The position numbers and the translations under genes are program-made. The notes beneath the pieces were generated by a model. That model was not told where the DNA came from and did not search any database. It saw nothing but the letters and a program-made list of their open reading frames with translations. From Takakia lepidozioides (taxonomy: Eukaryota; Streptophyta; Takakiopsida; Takakiales; Takakiaceae), in assembly GCA_030704615.1 (NCBI GenBank), contig CM060733.1, positions 7,502,001-7,566,000 of the forward strand: DNA of 64,000 bases, written 5' to 3'. The stretch's first letter is position 1. The number at the start of each line of letters is the position of its first letter. Below, in pieces: positions 45,494 through 57,528 of the stretch.

Positions 45494-48400
45494 ATGGGCC
45501 AACTTGATGTGCTGGCTATTGGAGACCACCCACTTGTCCTCATGAGAGGAGTGGCAAATGCATTTGGCAATCGAGGTGAAGAAGGAGCAGCCATGACAGC
45601 GATAGTGTATGCATGGCATTTGTGGGGAGCATACCTGCCTTCTTCTCCACATGCTCTCGAGGCATCTCGGGGTGCCTTGACAAGCCTCCCCGAGTCTATG
45701 GTGCTTGCAAGCCTGGCACTGCTCAAAGCTTCAAGAAGGCCTGGGCTCGACAATCTGGACGCTCTTCTGTGTTTCCCTGATTGCATTGCATTGAGATTCG
45801 TTTCAAATAGTTTCAATCCAATTGTGGGACAGTGGAGACGAATTGTGGAGGAGAAGGTTTATAAACAGGAGAATGAGGAAGGAGGGAACTTTGAGAGGCC
45901 ATGTCGGCCTGTGGTGACATTCAGCAAGGAAGCTGCCAATACAGACACATATCCCAATCTCGAAATTCCAGACCTGGAGAAGCTTTGGATCGAATATACT
46001 CCAAAACCCCTACAATGCTGGGACACTATATGCAGTAAGGTGAATATCTGCTATGTTACAGCAGAGGCAGAGAACGACATGCATGGGAAAACTTTCGCGC
46101 AGTATTGATAGCACCCAACAACACATACACACAGTCTCTCTCCGTTTTCTGAAGTCTTGCCACCAATGCTGTATTTGGATCCATTGTTTTGGACGGAGGG
46201 ATGGGGGGTTTTCTCTGTAAATATGGGCTGTCATGTCCAGCTACTGATATCTAATGGAGGCAGGGGTGGAGTGTGGGTGCAGATCAAAGGATCGAATTTT
46301 GAGCACAAGAGTACCGACGAGGCATTGACGATGACTAGCTACGAGAAACATGTGTGGGTAGCTGCGCAATTGGAGAATCTGGAAGCAGCTAGTCAAAATT
46401 CTGTGGTGAGCCCTAGTGGACAGGAATCATCAGGCAGCTTACAGTATGACAGTCCCACTCTTTTACAGATTGAGACCTCCGCGAGTGCTGATTCTTCTTT
46501 GTTTGTTGCGTGGGTGTTCTAATTGGTTCTCTTATCATGATTTTCATGAGGGAGACAGTGAAGCACCTGTTGCTTATGGCTAGGAGCACATCTTGAATGA
46601 GAGGCATTTACTTCTCTGCCTTAGGCCGAAACGGAGCAGAAATGGTGTGAGTGGGCGGGTGCACCAAGAGCTACACATCTTGAATGAGGGGACATCTACT
46701 TCTCTGTCTTAGACAGAAATGTTGTGAATTGGCGGGTGCACCAATTTTTCAAGTGTGGAAGTGATCACAGTTATCAGAAGCGATTCTTAATCCGTGCATA
46801 AATGCACACTAATGGTCTTGCCCCTGGTGCTCAAGTTGGCAATGTTTTCAAATGTTTGTTCTGTGATGTGGAAGGGTAATCAACAAGAAAAATCTTGTTA
46901 ATATATAGCAAGGAGCTGGTCCTCAGGAAGACTTCTTTCTAGATGCATGTAGGAGGATGTAATTTCTTGGGGTTAGGGTTTGACGGTTTGTAACTAGGAG
47001 TTTGGAGTCATGCAGGATTGTTGGGTGGAAACAGGCACAGTTGTGTGAATCATCTACCTCCACCATGTCCACTGCTTTTGAAAGAGGACCAACGGAGGGA
47101 GTCAACAAAAACTATTCTGGCACTCATGGGGATATCAGGACACTATGTAAGGCAGGACATCTAAAAGAGGCACTGCATATTTTGAACCAAGGATGTATTC
47201 TGGCAGACTCCAACACTTACACCTTCGTGTTGCAGGAATGTGTTAAGAGTAAAAGCCTAGCAGAAGGAAAGCAGGTGCATGCTCACCTTATCCGAAGTGG
47301 ATTCAAGCCGGATGTCTCCCTACTTAACGCCCTTGTCAACATGTATGCCAAGTGTGGAAGTGTGGTTGATGCACGCTTAGTGTTTGACAAAATGACTGAA
47401 CGTGATATGTTCACCTGGAATATACTGCTGGCAGGATATGCCAAGCATGGTTGTGGTAGGGAGGCCTTAAAGATGTATGAGCAAATGATACAGGAACGGG
47501 TGACTCCAAACAGGGTCACGTTCATTTGTGTTCTCAAGGCATGTGCGAGCCTGGGAGACTTGGAAAAGGGCAAACAGGTGCAAGCTGAGGTAGTCAAATA
47601 TGGAATTGCACCAGATATCATTGTGGAGACTGCCCTTGCTGCCATGTATGCTAAATGTGGGAACATGAAGGATGCTCATGAAGTCTTTGACAATATGGCT
47701 AAACGAAATGTGGTATCATGGAGTGTGATGATTGCAGGATACGCCAAACGTGGGTATGGTAGGGAGGCTTTGTTGATGTATGAGCAAATGATGAGGGAAG
47801 GGGTGACCCCTGACAGGGTTACATTCATTTCTGTTCTCAATGCATGTGCCTCCCTGGCAGCCCTGGAAAAGGGCAAAGAGGTCCATGCCGCCGTCATCAA
47901 AGCTGGAATTGCCGGAGATATCATTCTGGATACTGCCCTTGCTGACATGTATGCCAAATGTGGGAGCATAAAGGATGCACACCAAGTATTTGACAATATG
48001 ACTCAACGAAATGTGTTTTCATGGAATGCGATGATCGCAGGATATGCTCAGCATGGGTACGGTGGGGAAGCCCTGCAACTACTTGACCAAATGCAAAAGG
48101 ACGGTTTGAAACCGGATGTGGTGTCATGGAACGGCCTGATTGCTGGATATACTAAACATAGGTGTGGTAGGGAGGCTTTGGCAATTTATGAGCGGATGAT
48201 ACAGGAAGGAGTGATGCCTGACAGGGTCACGTTCATTTGCATTCTCAGTGCATGTGCCAGTCTGGCAGCCCTGGGAAAGGGCAAAGAGGTCCATGCTGAC
48301 ATTATCAAAGCTGGAATTCCCCGAGATGCCATTCTGGATACTGCCCTTACTGACATGTATGCCAAATGTGGGAGCATGAAGGATGCACGTCTAGTGTTTG

Positions 48401-49752
48401 ACAATATTGCTCGAGGAGATGTAGTGTCATGGAATTCAATGATCGCAGGATATGCTCAGCATGGGTGTGGCAGGGAGGCATTGCAACTATTTGAACAAAT
48501 GCAACAGGAAGGCTTGAAGCGGGACATTTTCTCATGGAACGCTGTGATCACAGGATACTCTCAGCATGGGTTTGGTAGGGAGGCTTTGGCAATGTATGAG
48601 CAAATGGTTCGGGAACAGGTGACCCCTGACAGGGTCACATTCGTCTGTGTCCTCAATGCTTGTGCTAGCCTGGCAGCCCTGGAAACGGGCAAGGAGGTCC
48701 ATGCTGACATCATCAAAACTGGAATTCCGTCCTATGTAAATTTGGATAATACCCTTGTTGACATGTATGCCAAATGTGGGAGCATGAAGGATGCACATAA
48801 AGTGTTTGACAATATGGTTGAACGAAATGTGGTCTCATGGAGTGCAATGATTACAGGATATGCTCAGCATGGTTGTGGTAGGGAGGCCCTGCAACTCTTC
48901 GAACGAATGCAACAGGAAGGCTTAAATCCAGATGGTATCACATTCATATCTCTTCTCTCTGCATGTAGCCATGTGGGCCTAGTTGATGAAGGACACCACT
49001 ACTTCGATTCTATGAGTCGAGATCATGCCCTCACTCCGACAGTGGACCATTTTGGTTGCATGGTGGACCTTCTTGGCCGTGCAGGACGATTGGATGAGGC
49101 AGAGGACTTCATTAACCAAATGCCAATTGAACCAGATGATTCAGTGTGGCGGACTTTGCTTGGTGCCTGCAGACTTCATGACAATGTGAAGCTAGCAAAA
49201 CGTGCAGCAAAACGCCTACTCAAATTAGAACCACAGGATGCTGCAACTTATGTGCTGCTATCGAACATCTATGCTGCAGCTGGCAAGTGGAATGCCCAAG
49301 CAAGGGTGAGGAAAATGATGAAGGACAGAGGTGTCAGAAAGGTGCCAGGGCACAGCTGCATTGAGGTGGACAACAAGGTGCATACATTTGTAGTTGATGA
49401 CAGAGTGCATCCACTAATTGAGGAAATCCATGCTAGGCTGAAGAAATTATCTTGGCAGATGAAGAAGGCTGGGTATGTGCCTGACACGCGCTTTGTATTG
49501 CATGATGTGGAGGACGAGATCAAGGAATTTTCTCTCTGCTACCACAGTGAGAAGTTGGCCATTGCCTTCGGGCTCATCAGCACGCCCCCTGGGACGCCCA
49601 TCCACATCATAAAGAACCTTCGGGTGTGTGGTGACTGCCACACGGCTACCAAGTTCATTTCAAAAATTGTTAAGCGAGCAATTGTTGTTAGGGATGCCAG
49701 CCGTTTTCACCACTTCCAAGAAGGAACTTGTTCTTGTGGGGATTACTGGTGA
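45494..49752 (+). CDS. OSB PDF-motif / PPR-DYW fusion protein (copy 3, intact model)
   Basis: Proposed exons 45494-46039, 46283-46443 and 47016-49752; all GT-AG, phases agree, 1147 aa with no stop. Exon 1 (182 aa, no domain recognised) ends with LEKLWIEYTPKPLQCWDTICSK, the first half of an OSB PDF motif. Exon 2 gives the second half, IKGSNFEHKSTDEAL ... HVWVAAQLENLEAA, weaker than at 34 kb (PDFKHK reads SNFEHK). Exon 3 is a full PLS-class PPR array (~18 motifs) with E1/E2, PG-type segment (VPGHSCIEVDNKVHTFVVDD) and complete DYW domain (HSEKLAIAFGLI, CGDCHTATKFISKIV, HHFQEGTCSCGDYW). The PPR-DYW part is certain and could start at ATG 47065 (895 aa). The fusion is inference, supported by the same junctions at 17.3/16.8 kb and the intronless fusion at 34.2 kb. 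Expected role: organelle RNA editing. Confidence 0.7.
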
Positions 49753-50531
49753 GCTGAAGCTCACGGGGTGAGGGTGGAAAGGTGCTAAATTGTCCTTAAA
49801 TGATAAACTTAAGTTGAAAGAAACATGTTGAGGACTGGATCTTATTGATCTCTAGTGTTGGTGAAGACAGGAGAGTTTGAGAGATCTGTGAAAGAGATCC
49901 ATGAAACTATAAGATGATGGGGGCTAGTAAGTTCCAGACACCCAACTACAATCAGTCGAGCAGGAGACTCCCAAGCAAAACCAGTCGGCAATTTGGCCCA
50001 TTTGGCTCTGACCCATCTATTGTTACTCTTGGATGCATTCTGGAATGGAAATCCTAAATCGCCAGATGGGGTCGGAAAGGCCCTTCGAGCACAATGATGT
50101 GACCAGCAGCAATATTTGTGGTCTTTCGAACATTGTGTTGTGAAGTGAGATTGCTATATGCAATCCTCCCTTCATATCGCATGAAAAGTGGGAAGCACCT
50201 GTATGGCAGTTGAGGGGCCTTTCCCTCGAACCAAAGTGCTCCGTGTCTGAAGAAGGAAACCAACTACATAACTCTGAACAAAAGGGTCACCAGAGCGGGT
50301 GTTGAGGATGGTGTTCAGCGGATGTATGAATAATCGACACGTCTCGCCTTTGTCTCTTTGACGAAGGATCTTGTAGAGCAATCCTGGTATTGATGTGATC
50401 TTCCTCTTGCTCGCTGAGCTCCTTTGCGGGATTCATAACTGTACCTGCATTAAGTAGGATGTGAATACTCCACTGTCTTCGCCATGGAGACAAGGCCTGG
50501 AACGATCATGGGTTGTTCGCATCCGTTTGTC
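49753..50531. other. intergenic, no gene supported
   Basis: Downstream of the DYW stop. Minus-strand frames at 50054-50493 overlap each other and show no family I recognise. The end should hold the YidD promoter. Confidence 0.35.
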
Positions 50532-53083
50532 ATGGCCTCCAGTCTGACATACACGACCCCTCTTTCATCATCTCGTGCCCGAGGTGCCAAAATCCTTCCT
50601 CGGTGCCAGTTAAGGTCATCCTGGATTCCATCTGATTCTCGCGCCTACCGGATTCCCCAGTTTGCAGGGCCGTCTTCCCAGCTGTTATCAGCTTGCTGCC
50701 ATACCCAAGATTCGAAGCATTCGTTCGCACATTCTTGTTTGAATTTAGGCACAGCTTTGACAAAATTTGAAGTAAGTGTTGGAGGGAATCCACTGTGCTG
50801 TGTCCCTTCCCACAGACTTTCAAGCGGAAATCACATTCGTAGTCAATTGGGCAGAGTAGCATCCTGCAGCCAAGTGTTGATGATTCAAACAGAAGTGGAA
50901 ATTTGCTCACACGCTCGATCGAACGCAAAGTTAAAGCGTCGCTTAGATTATAGCGAAGGGAACAGTTTTGTGAGTATGAGATTCGGAGCTTGTTGTTTAT
51001 GTCAAGGGCGGCGGGGCCGCAGCTGGCAGGTCGAACCCCGGGGAAGTAAGCAGACTAATGATTTCATCAAAATGGATTCTTCAAGGTTCCTCTGTAGATT
51101 TAAGGAGTGGTTTAGTGAGCTTCCATCTTTCGCAATGGGAATGGAGGCCGTGAATTGGCAGGAGCTGGAGCTTGCACTCATATCAGTAGGAATGCTCTCC
51201 CGTGGACAGGAATGTGCGATCTGCATGGTAGGATTTGAAGATACAGGGTATGCGGTTGGCGTGAAGAGAAATGACATACACCAGAGAGAGAGGGGCGCTT
51301 CCAATAATTCGGTGCATTTGGTAGCACAGAGACTGCGAGCAAAACCGGGACAGGTAGCACACCATCAGCCTTTGAGTTCTGTTTCGTGGACAAATCTAGA
51401 TGGAGGGTCACTGAGGAATTTCAATGCCTATCAATTGTACTACCGCCACTTTGTATAGTAGAGATGGTCGGCCCCCCTTAACGTACTCTGTCTGTTTCTC
51501 TGCATTTCTCAATTTCTTTTGAATCCATGAGTGTCAGTGCTCATCTTACCAGGGGGGTGTGGTTTCAATTTGAGATTCATATCTCCGTAGAATCCCAAAA
51601 GAGCCACAGATCTTTCCTGGACCTCAACAGAACACATGTTTGGATCAAGTTTGTTGCCATCAGTTTTTGTGGGCCAAGCTCATATTAGCTTTGAGAAGCA
51701 TGTTCTGCACTTGCTTATCTCTGTGACGGACAGAGTTGTAGAGCATGCTAGTGATAGGCAGAGTCACTGTCATGCCAGCTCATCGGCCGTTTTGTTTGTC
51801 AAGGGTGGTCAATGTAATACTCTTCAGTGGATGCACAACTGCAGCTGCACATCTACAGAGAACAATGAAACCGAAGAAGAAACCAAGGAGGAAGGTATGT
51901 TTCACTTGTGAACTTTGCCTTGCTATTATATCGGTTATTGGCACTGTGCTGTACCTTTGTTGCTAACGAGAACTGGCATTGATCTGGGGGAGCAATGGCA
52001 GCTCCCTACTTAGAATGCCAGGGTTATATGCTGTGGGTCTGTGACTGCAAGGCTACTGCCTCTTTAATGGCAAAGCATTATTCTTGCCAGTACACACGTA
52101 CGATCTCACCAAGCTGGGGTCATCGTGGATTTGTAGCAGGGGCTAAGCTGGCCCTTGCGATGGGAGGGGACACCTTTGGCCGTGTTTTATTTGGAGCCCG
52201 GCCAGATCTATCTAATCCTGTTTGCTCCCGCACTCTCGCTCCCATGTGGCACTACACAGCAGTTATATCTGGCATTTCTAAGTTGGTGGACGTGTATGGT
52301 GTCCAAGTGTGAGTGGAATTCCACTTCTACTGCAATCTCACAGATTGACCTCCAACTCTACTTGGAAAAGTTCTAAGATAAATCTGATTGCTTCAATCTG
52401 TCTAATATATACTTTCTTCCCCAGGGATTGAGGAGGAGAGTGCAGGAGTTCACTTTGCAGTTTCTGCACTCAAATTCTATAAACGTGGGTATCTGTCTCT
52501 TGCTTTTACCCTCGCTCCCTCCCTCTCCCTTTCTCTGACACCTGAAAGAGCTTTGCCTTTGCCATTGCCATTGCATGAAAGTTCGAGCAACATGGGGCCA
52601 AGACATCTGATTAGTTTTGTTTGGGTTGACAGTAAACTGACTAGCTGTCGACTTCTAGGAAAATGTGGTGATTGATTGAGGTCACCAATCACTGATTTTA
52701 CTATCTTTCTCTGTTGAAATCATGAGTGTTTAAAAAAATAATAGTCTCTTCATTCAATTCTTGTGGGTGTGGCAGGTGAGATATCACCCTACATCCCAGG
52801 CAGCTGCCGTTATGTGCCAACATGCAGTGAATATGGGATGCAAGCCTTCAAAAAGTATGGGGTTGTGAAGGGTGCTATTTTAACCGCCTGCCGCCTCTCA
52901 CGATGTAACCCACTAGGTAAAAATATCTTCACCTCTTTGCCTTAGATTTGTTCAAGTCAAAGATATCAAATCAATCCTCCAGAAGCCATTGAATGGGTCT
53001 TGAGATGTTGGTTTTTATATGCAGGTGGAAGTGGATTTGATCCTCCCCGTTGGTTTGGAGAGGACAGACCTCCTTCATACTGA
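50532..53083 (+). CDS. YidD-family membrane protein insertion factor, plastid type
   Basis: YidD (formerly DUF37, haemolytic domain) assists YidC/Alb3-type membrane protein insertion in bacteria; plant copies are plastid-type. The last three exons are firm: 52425-52484, 52776-52916, 53025-53083. They encode FAVSALKFYKREISPYIPGS, CRYVPTCSEYGMQAFKKYG, RLSRCNPLGGSGFDPPRWFG, with the family's Cys residues in place. The 5' part is tentative: exon 50532-50771 starts MASSLTYTTPLSSSRARG (transit-like) and has a strong GAA|GTAAGT donor; exon 51828-51894 is Glu-rich. All phases agree, giving 188 aa. A longer open frame runs on past 50771 to 51458, so an alternative first exon is possible. Confidence 0.75.
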
Positions 53084-53084
53084 A

Positions 53085-53420
53085 AAACAAAATCTGGTGC
53101 CCAAGAGAACACTGACCCGTGAGAAAGCGAGTGCTCTCTACAGACACATGCTCGTACTCAGCTCTTGTCCACCGAAGCCAGACTCTTGCACCACCCACCC
53201 ACCTTTCAGTTGGTGGTGATACTAGTTACTGTGAATTTCAACAAACAAGTATCAACAACAAGATCTGGTGCCCAAGAGAACATTGATCCATGAGAAAGCG
53301 AGTGCTCGTCACAGACACATGCTTGTACTTAGCTCTCGTCAACCGAAGCCAGACTCTTGCACCACCCACCTTTCTGTTGGTGGTGATAATAGTTACTGTA
53401 AATTTCAACAAACAAGTGTC
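53085..53420 (+). repeat. tandem duplication, ~170-180 bp unit
   Basis: Two copies (from ~53085 and ~53257) share TCTGGTGCCCAAGAGAAC, GAGAAAGCGAGTGCTC, AGCCAGACTCTTGCACCACC and AATTTCAACAAACAAGT, with a few substitutions and short indels. It lies just past the YidD stop, probably in the 3' UTR or flank. No protein-coding role seen. Confidence 0.9.
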
Positions 53421-54583
53421 AGGACTCCACAATAGCAATTCTAAGGACAAATTAATCCAACATGATGTTCCTGAGCTCTCGATTGCAAATTGATGGCATG
53501 ATTCCCAGGAAATGGGTCCCAATCTATGTGTTGGACGTCCACTCAAGCTTGGACAACACAGTTTAGTGTTTAGCTGCTATAAGTCACTGGCTTACCTAGT
53601 ATTGTGAATCACCCAGGTTTTCACTTTTCATAGTAGGTTACCTTTACTGGGAAAGTCTGTACATTTAAAACTGGAATTCAAACGTCTGATGAGGGCTGCT
53701 GGAGATTGGAAAGTAACAAGTAGCAGATTGAAGTTGCACTTGATGCGCACAATCACAATCTTAGCAGTCATGCCATCAGTGTTATCTGACTGAACATGCA
53801 CTCAAAAGAGGAGCTTTGCTTACTGCGGAGGCAGAGACTCCATCACCAGGTTCACCACATTGATTGAAACAACAAGAGAGAGGTCCACAACTGAATTTAA
53901 AATTTCACAGCCAATCACTGTCAGGCACGCAGCAAGTACACCCACTAACCAGAGTAAGACATGGTATAATGTATGTAAAATGTCAAAGTCACAATGTTAG
54001 TGATTGAAAGAGAAGGCACTACCACACTGGAGAACTTTCTACTCTCAGTGCCAGTTGATACAAAGCTCAATCCTTTCATAGGTACAACTGTACCAAACAT
54101 TCTTGCACAGCTGGGTGCGCAAAGCTTCTGACCTGCGATATCCCACCACAATTGCCCACAAACAAAACACCTCTGTGTATGGAAAAAAAAAAAAGGGGGT
54201 GGACGCGTTGCCGAAGCAAGCATAACTTATGGAGTCACTTGACCTAGAAGGGCTACTGCCTTCCGGTAGGAAGGTGGAAAATGGAAAACATCCTATAGAG
54301 TGTACCTCGTCCAGTGGCATAGCATTAACCCCCTCCTTGTCACATGTCCCACAGCTGAGTACTATTTCTGATGTCAAGACCTCAAAAGGCATCCAAATTC
54401 ATTAGAATTCCTGAATACAATGTTGGTTACTACAAAAATGTACTCAATTGGTGAGTAACTATAGCCTCGTGCGACTGATAATATGATCCTAACAAGAATG
54501 TGCAAAAATTCCTTAGTGAACCTCTCCAGCATCAGCATTTGCTGATCCAAACTCAAGCCCACCACAGGAAGGGCAAGAACCCC
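53421..54583. other. intergenic between convergent YidD and PSAT genes
   Basis: Contains the 3' flanks of both genes. A run of 12 A followed by G6 lies at 54182-54200. No coding signal. Confidence 0.4.
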
Positions 54584-55915
54584 TCAGGACGAGTGCTTTG
54601 CTTGGAACGCTTTCATGTGAGAAACAAGCTTCTCAACTCCTGCCCTAGGCATAGCATTGTAAATGGAAGCTCTAACACCCCCAACCGATCGATGCCCCTT
54701 CAGCTGCACCATCCCTTGTGCGGTGGCCTCCTTCAAGAAAGCAGCTTCAAGTTCTGGCGTTTGCATGGTAAACGGAACATTCATGCACGATCGCACTGAT
54801 TTCTCCACGGGACATTTGTAAAACCCATTGCTCTCATCGATCGCATCATACAAAAGCTGCGCCTTCTCAATGTTCCTCTTCTCGATTGCCTTTAAGCCCC
54901 CCTGTGCCAAAAGATCCTCAAAAACAAGCCCACACACATAGATTGTGAAGCAGGGGGGTGTGTTGTAAAGAGACTTGTTGTCTGCATGGATTTTGTAATC
55001 GAGCATGACAGGTGACTGTGGCTGCGCATAACCAAGCAGATCCTTTCTTATGATGACTATGGCTACCCCAGCCGGACCAATGTTCTTCTGCACCCCTCCG
55101 TAGATGATTCCAAACTTGGACACATCAATCGGTTTTGAACAGAAATTAGAAGAAACGTCAGCAACCAGAATCGTCTCCTCGCCGACATTCGGATAGTCCT
55201 TGAACTCCACCCCGTGGATTGTCTCGTTTGCACAGATGTGTACGTACTTAGCCCCTGGAGAAAGCTTGATCTCTTCTTCTCTAGGCAGCCTTGTATACTT
55301 CTCTGCCTTCCCGCTCCACACCAAATTGACCTTGCAATACTTCTGGGCCTCCTTGTAGGCCTTGTCACCCCAAGACCCTGTGACGATGAAATCTGCCACA
55401 TCATCTGGCTTGCACAGATTCAGAGGAATAGCAGAAAACTGGGTGGATGCACCGCCTTGCAGGAACAAAACCTCATAGTTGTCAGGGATCTCAAGCAGTT
55501 CTCGGAAATCCGCCTCGGCTTTCTGAATAATGGACAGGAATTCCTTGCCGCGATGGCTAACCTCCATAATACTCATCCCACAGCCGCGCCAGTTAAAGAG
55601 CTCCGCCTGAGCTTGCTTCACGACGTTGGCTGGGAGGGTCGCAGGACCAGCACCGAAGTTGAAAACCCTGCCATCGTCCCTCAAGATCTCACTATCCAAC
55701 ACCTTCTGATCAGCAACAGCAGATGGCACAGTGGCAGTGCATGTGGAGACAAGGCGCTGCACCTTTCTGGTCCTCTGACCCTTGGATTGCTGCACACTCA
55801 CTCCCACAAAATTTCCTTTGAAACCAGACCTCATCTCTCTCCCAAAATCCACCTGTGGCCTTGCACCCATCTGAGCCACAGCACCCGCAGCGTGTGCTGC
55901 CATCACCGCCTCCAT
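54584..55915 (-). CDS. PSAT: phosphoserine aminotransferase, plastid (single exon)
   Basis: PLP enzyme that turns 3-phosphohydroxypyruvate and glutamate into O-phosphoserine, the second step of the phosphorylated serine pathway in plastids. 443 aa, intact. Residues 1-~80 form a Ser/Ala/Arg-rich transit region; the mature enzyme starts near [13 protein letters not shown]. Motifs: [23 protein letters not shown] (phosphate cradle), [45 protein letters not shown], and the PLP lysine in [12 protein letters not shown] (Lys ~277). The C-terminus has [17 protein letters not shown]. No intron. Start chosen at the first ATG of the open frame; a second ATG at codon 5 is equally possible. A CT-rich leader and a TATA-like box lie upstream. 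Confidence 0.96.
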   Translation of the reverse strand: MEAVMAAHAAGAVAQMGARPQVDFGREMRSGFKGNFVGVSVQQSKGQRTRKVQRLVSTCTATVPSAVADQKVLDSEILRDDGRVFNFGAGPATLPANVVKQAQAELFNWRGCGMSIMEVSHRGKEFLSIIQKAEADFRELLEIPDNYEVLFLQGGASTQFSAIPLNLCKPDDVADFIVTGSWGDKAYKEAQKYCKVNLVWSGKAEKYTRLPREEEIKLSPGAKYVHICANETIHGVEFKDYPNVGEETILVADVSSNFCSKPIDVSKFGIIYGGVQKNIGPAGVAIVIIRKDLLGYAQPQSPVMLDYKIHADNKSLYNTPPCFTIYVCGLVFEDLLAQGGLKAIEKRNIEKAQLLYDAIDESNGFYKCPVEKSVRSCMNVPFTMQTPELEAAFLKEATAQGMVQLKGHRSVGGVRASIYNAMPRAGVEKLVSHMKAFQAKHSS

Positions 55916-56126
55916 CTCTCCTCGCCTTCTCTCTGTCTGTCTGTGGCTCTCTGCGGCCCTCTCTCTGTCCGTCTCTCTCTCTCTCCTTCCCTCGCAAGTC
56001 GCAACGCTCTCGTGCGCGCTTTACTGTCACACCGATGGATGGACGAATTGTCGGTGCAGGAATTTATGCAATTCTGCCAAAACGGATGAATGAACTGCCA
56101 CATCGACAACTCCACCACCGGCACAC

Positions 56127-56137
56127 TGTATATATAG
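56127..56137 (-). promoter_or_regulatory. TATA-like box of the PSAT gene
   Basis: On the minus strand CTCTATATATACAG lies ~215 bases before the PSAT start codon, which would leave a ~180-base 5' UTR. The leader in between is rich in pyrimidine/purine repeats (55960-55990), as in many plant genes. Assigned by position and match only. Confidence 0.5.
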
Positions 56138-56138
56138 A

Positions 56139-57019
56139 GAGTAGGTATGACAAAGTTTCATTTGTTGGCCTCTTGTAGAGAGAGAGACTTTGAAGTCAAT
56201 GGAGAAAATGTGGTCAAAGGACCTCACACCGTGCCAAGGCTCCGATTGGTGTGTTGTGCTGAGTCATGCCCCTTACTCTTACTTACCTTTATCTTATGTG
56301 TTGCCAAAGCAAGAGAGCCCATCGCCGTTTACTTGGTTTTATTTTTTTACTTTTTTAAATATCTTTTTTATACTTGGTTGAGAGTAGTGGGAGTCTGATT
56401 GACTGTCAAATGTGCCTGTTTTTGTGGGAAAAGTGTATCCACATTGGCAGTAATAATGGGGTGTGAAGGTTGCTGACCACCTATCAGTGACCCACTGGTA
56501 ACTTGATGGGAAGACAAGTCAAGCTTCACTGGCCCAGTGCCTCACTTTCCCACAGGTATATAATTAAGTGCCAAGGAACAACTTTTTTTTTAAATAAAAA
56601 GGGGAGGAAGCCCTTTAAATCATATTAATAAGATCATGGATAAAATAACCAGCAACTAACTACTCACTACCCACCGTTGAAGGTCACCTGAAATATATAT
56701 AGATATAGAGTAATATATATATATTCCAAATGTCCTCTAGCAAGTCCAATCAGGCTCACGTTTGTTCATTTGATCATTGCATTGGCAACAAATATTCCCT
56801 TCTTCAAGTACTCAGCTATCCTCCCTCATGAAGCGAAATCCTACTGGCTACATTGACATTTTTCAAGAGGACTTGGGTGTCTATCACCATGCTCAAGAGT
56901 GACAGGCTATTAAAAGTTGGAGCGTTTGGTGTTTGGTGCAAGATTTCCGTAAGGTTAAGAAATGCGCAATTTGCATGGGATGCTAGAAGCTAGGCATAGG
57001 ATCCACAACATGTCTTGGC
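56139..57019. other. intergenic, AT-rich, repeat fragments
   Basis: 56190-56238 matches 29677-29725 (dispersed repeat). Short A, T and TA runs occur at 56340-56370, 56583-56594 and 56690-56725. No gene seen. Confidence 0.45.
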
Positions 57020-57175
57020 AATAAAATAATATATGACGCCTCCCAAAGGAAGAGTAAATTATGCCATCTCTTGACCCCCAAGGCCTTCCAGCATGAAGGT
57101 GGACACCTTTGTGACACCATTCAGTGCATGCACCCACACCCACTTCTAAGGTGATATGTGCCCCCTTGTTTATTA
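57020..57175 (-). mobile_element. diverged second copy of SINE-like family A
   Basis: Minus-strand body matches the 37.3-kb element: TGGTGTCACAAAG, GGCATAATTTAC, GGGAGGCGTCATATATTATT. The tRNA-like head is mostly lost, with no clear box A or box B. The shared 3' body at two unrelated sites supports a dispersed retroposon family. Confidence 0.6.
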
Positions 57176-57528
57176 CTTGGTTGTCTCTCTTGTCTCCCTT
57201 GGCAATGATGATCCAAGAGAGAAAACTCTGGCTCAAGCCGGTGTAACTACTAGAAACTAGAAACAGTTTGCCTTCTCATTCATTGCTCCCTTTTGGAGGC
57301 TGATGGGCACTATATCATTTAGTGTTTCAGCTTACGGGTTGATTGTTTTCTATTGTATGTTTATTGGCCCTCAATGCAGTGCTTGTTATGTGTATTGATC
57401 ATAGCAAAAAAAAACTAACTTATGGTGTTACTTCACCCTACTAGGAGGTGGACAGTTGTAACGGCAGTAATTGGAACAAGCTGTAAACCGCAAGAGGCTT
57501 TGTCCATTGCAGCAAAAGAGAGGGGAGC
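57176..57528. other. 3' flank of the helicase-endonuclease element
   Basis: No coding signal. If the neighbour is a Helentron-like transposon its 3' terminus may lie here, but I could not identify a hairpin terminus with confidence. Confidence 0.3.
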
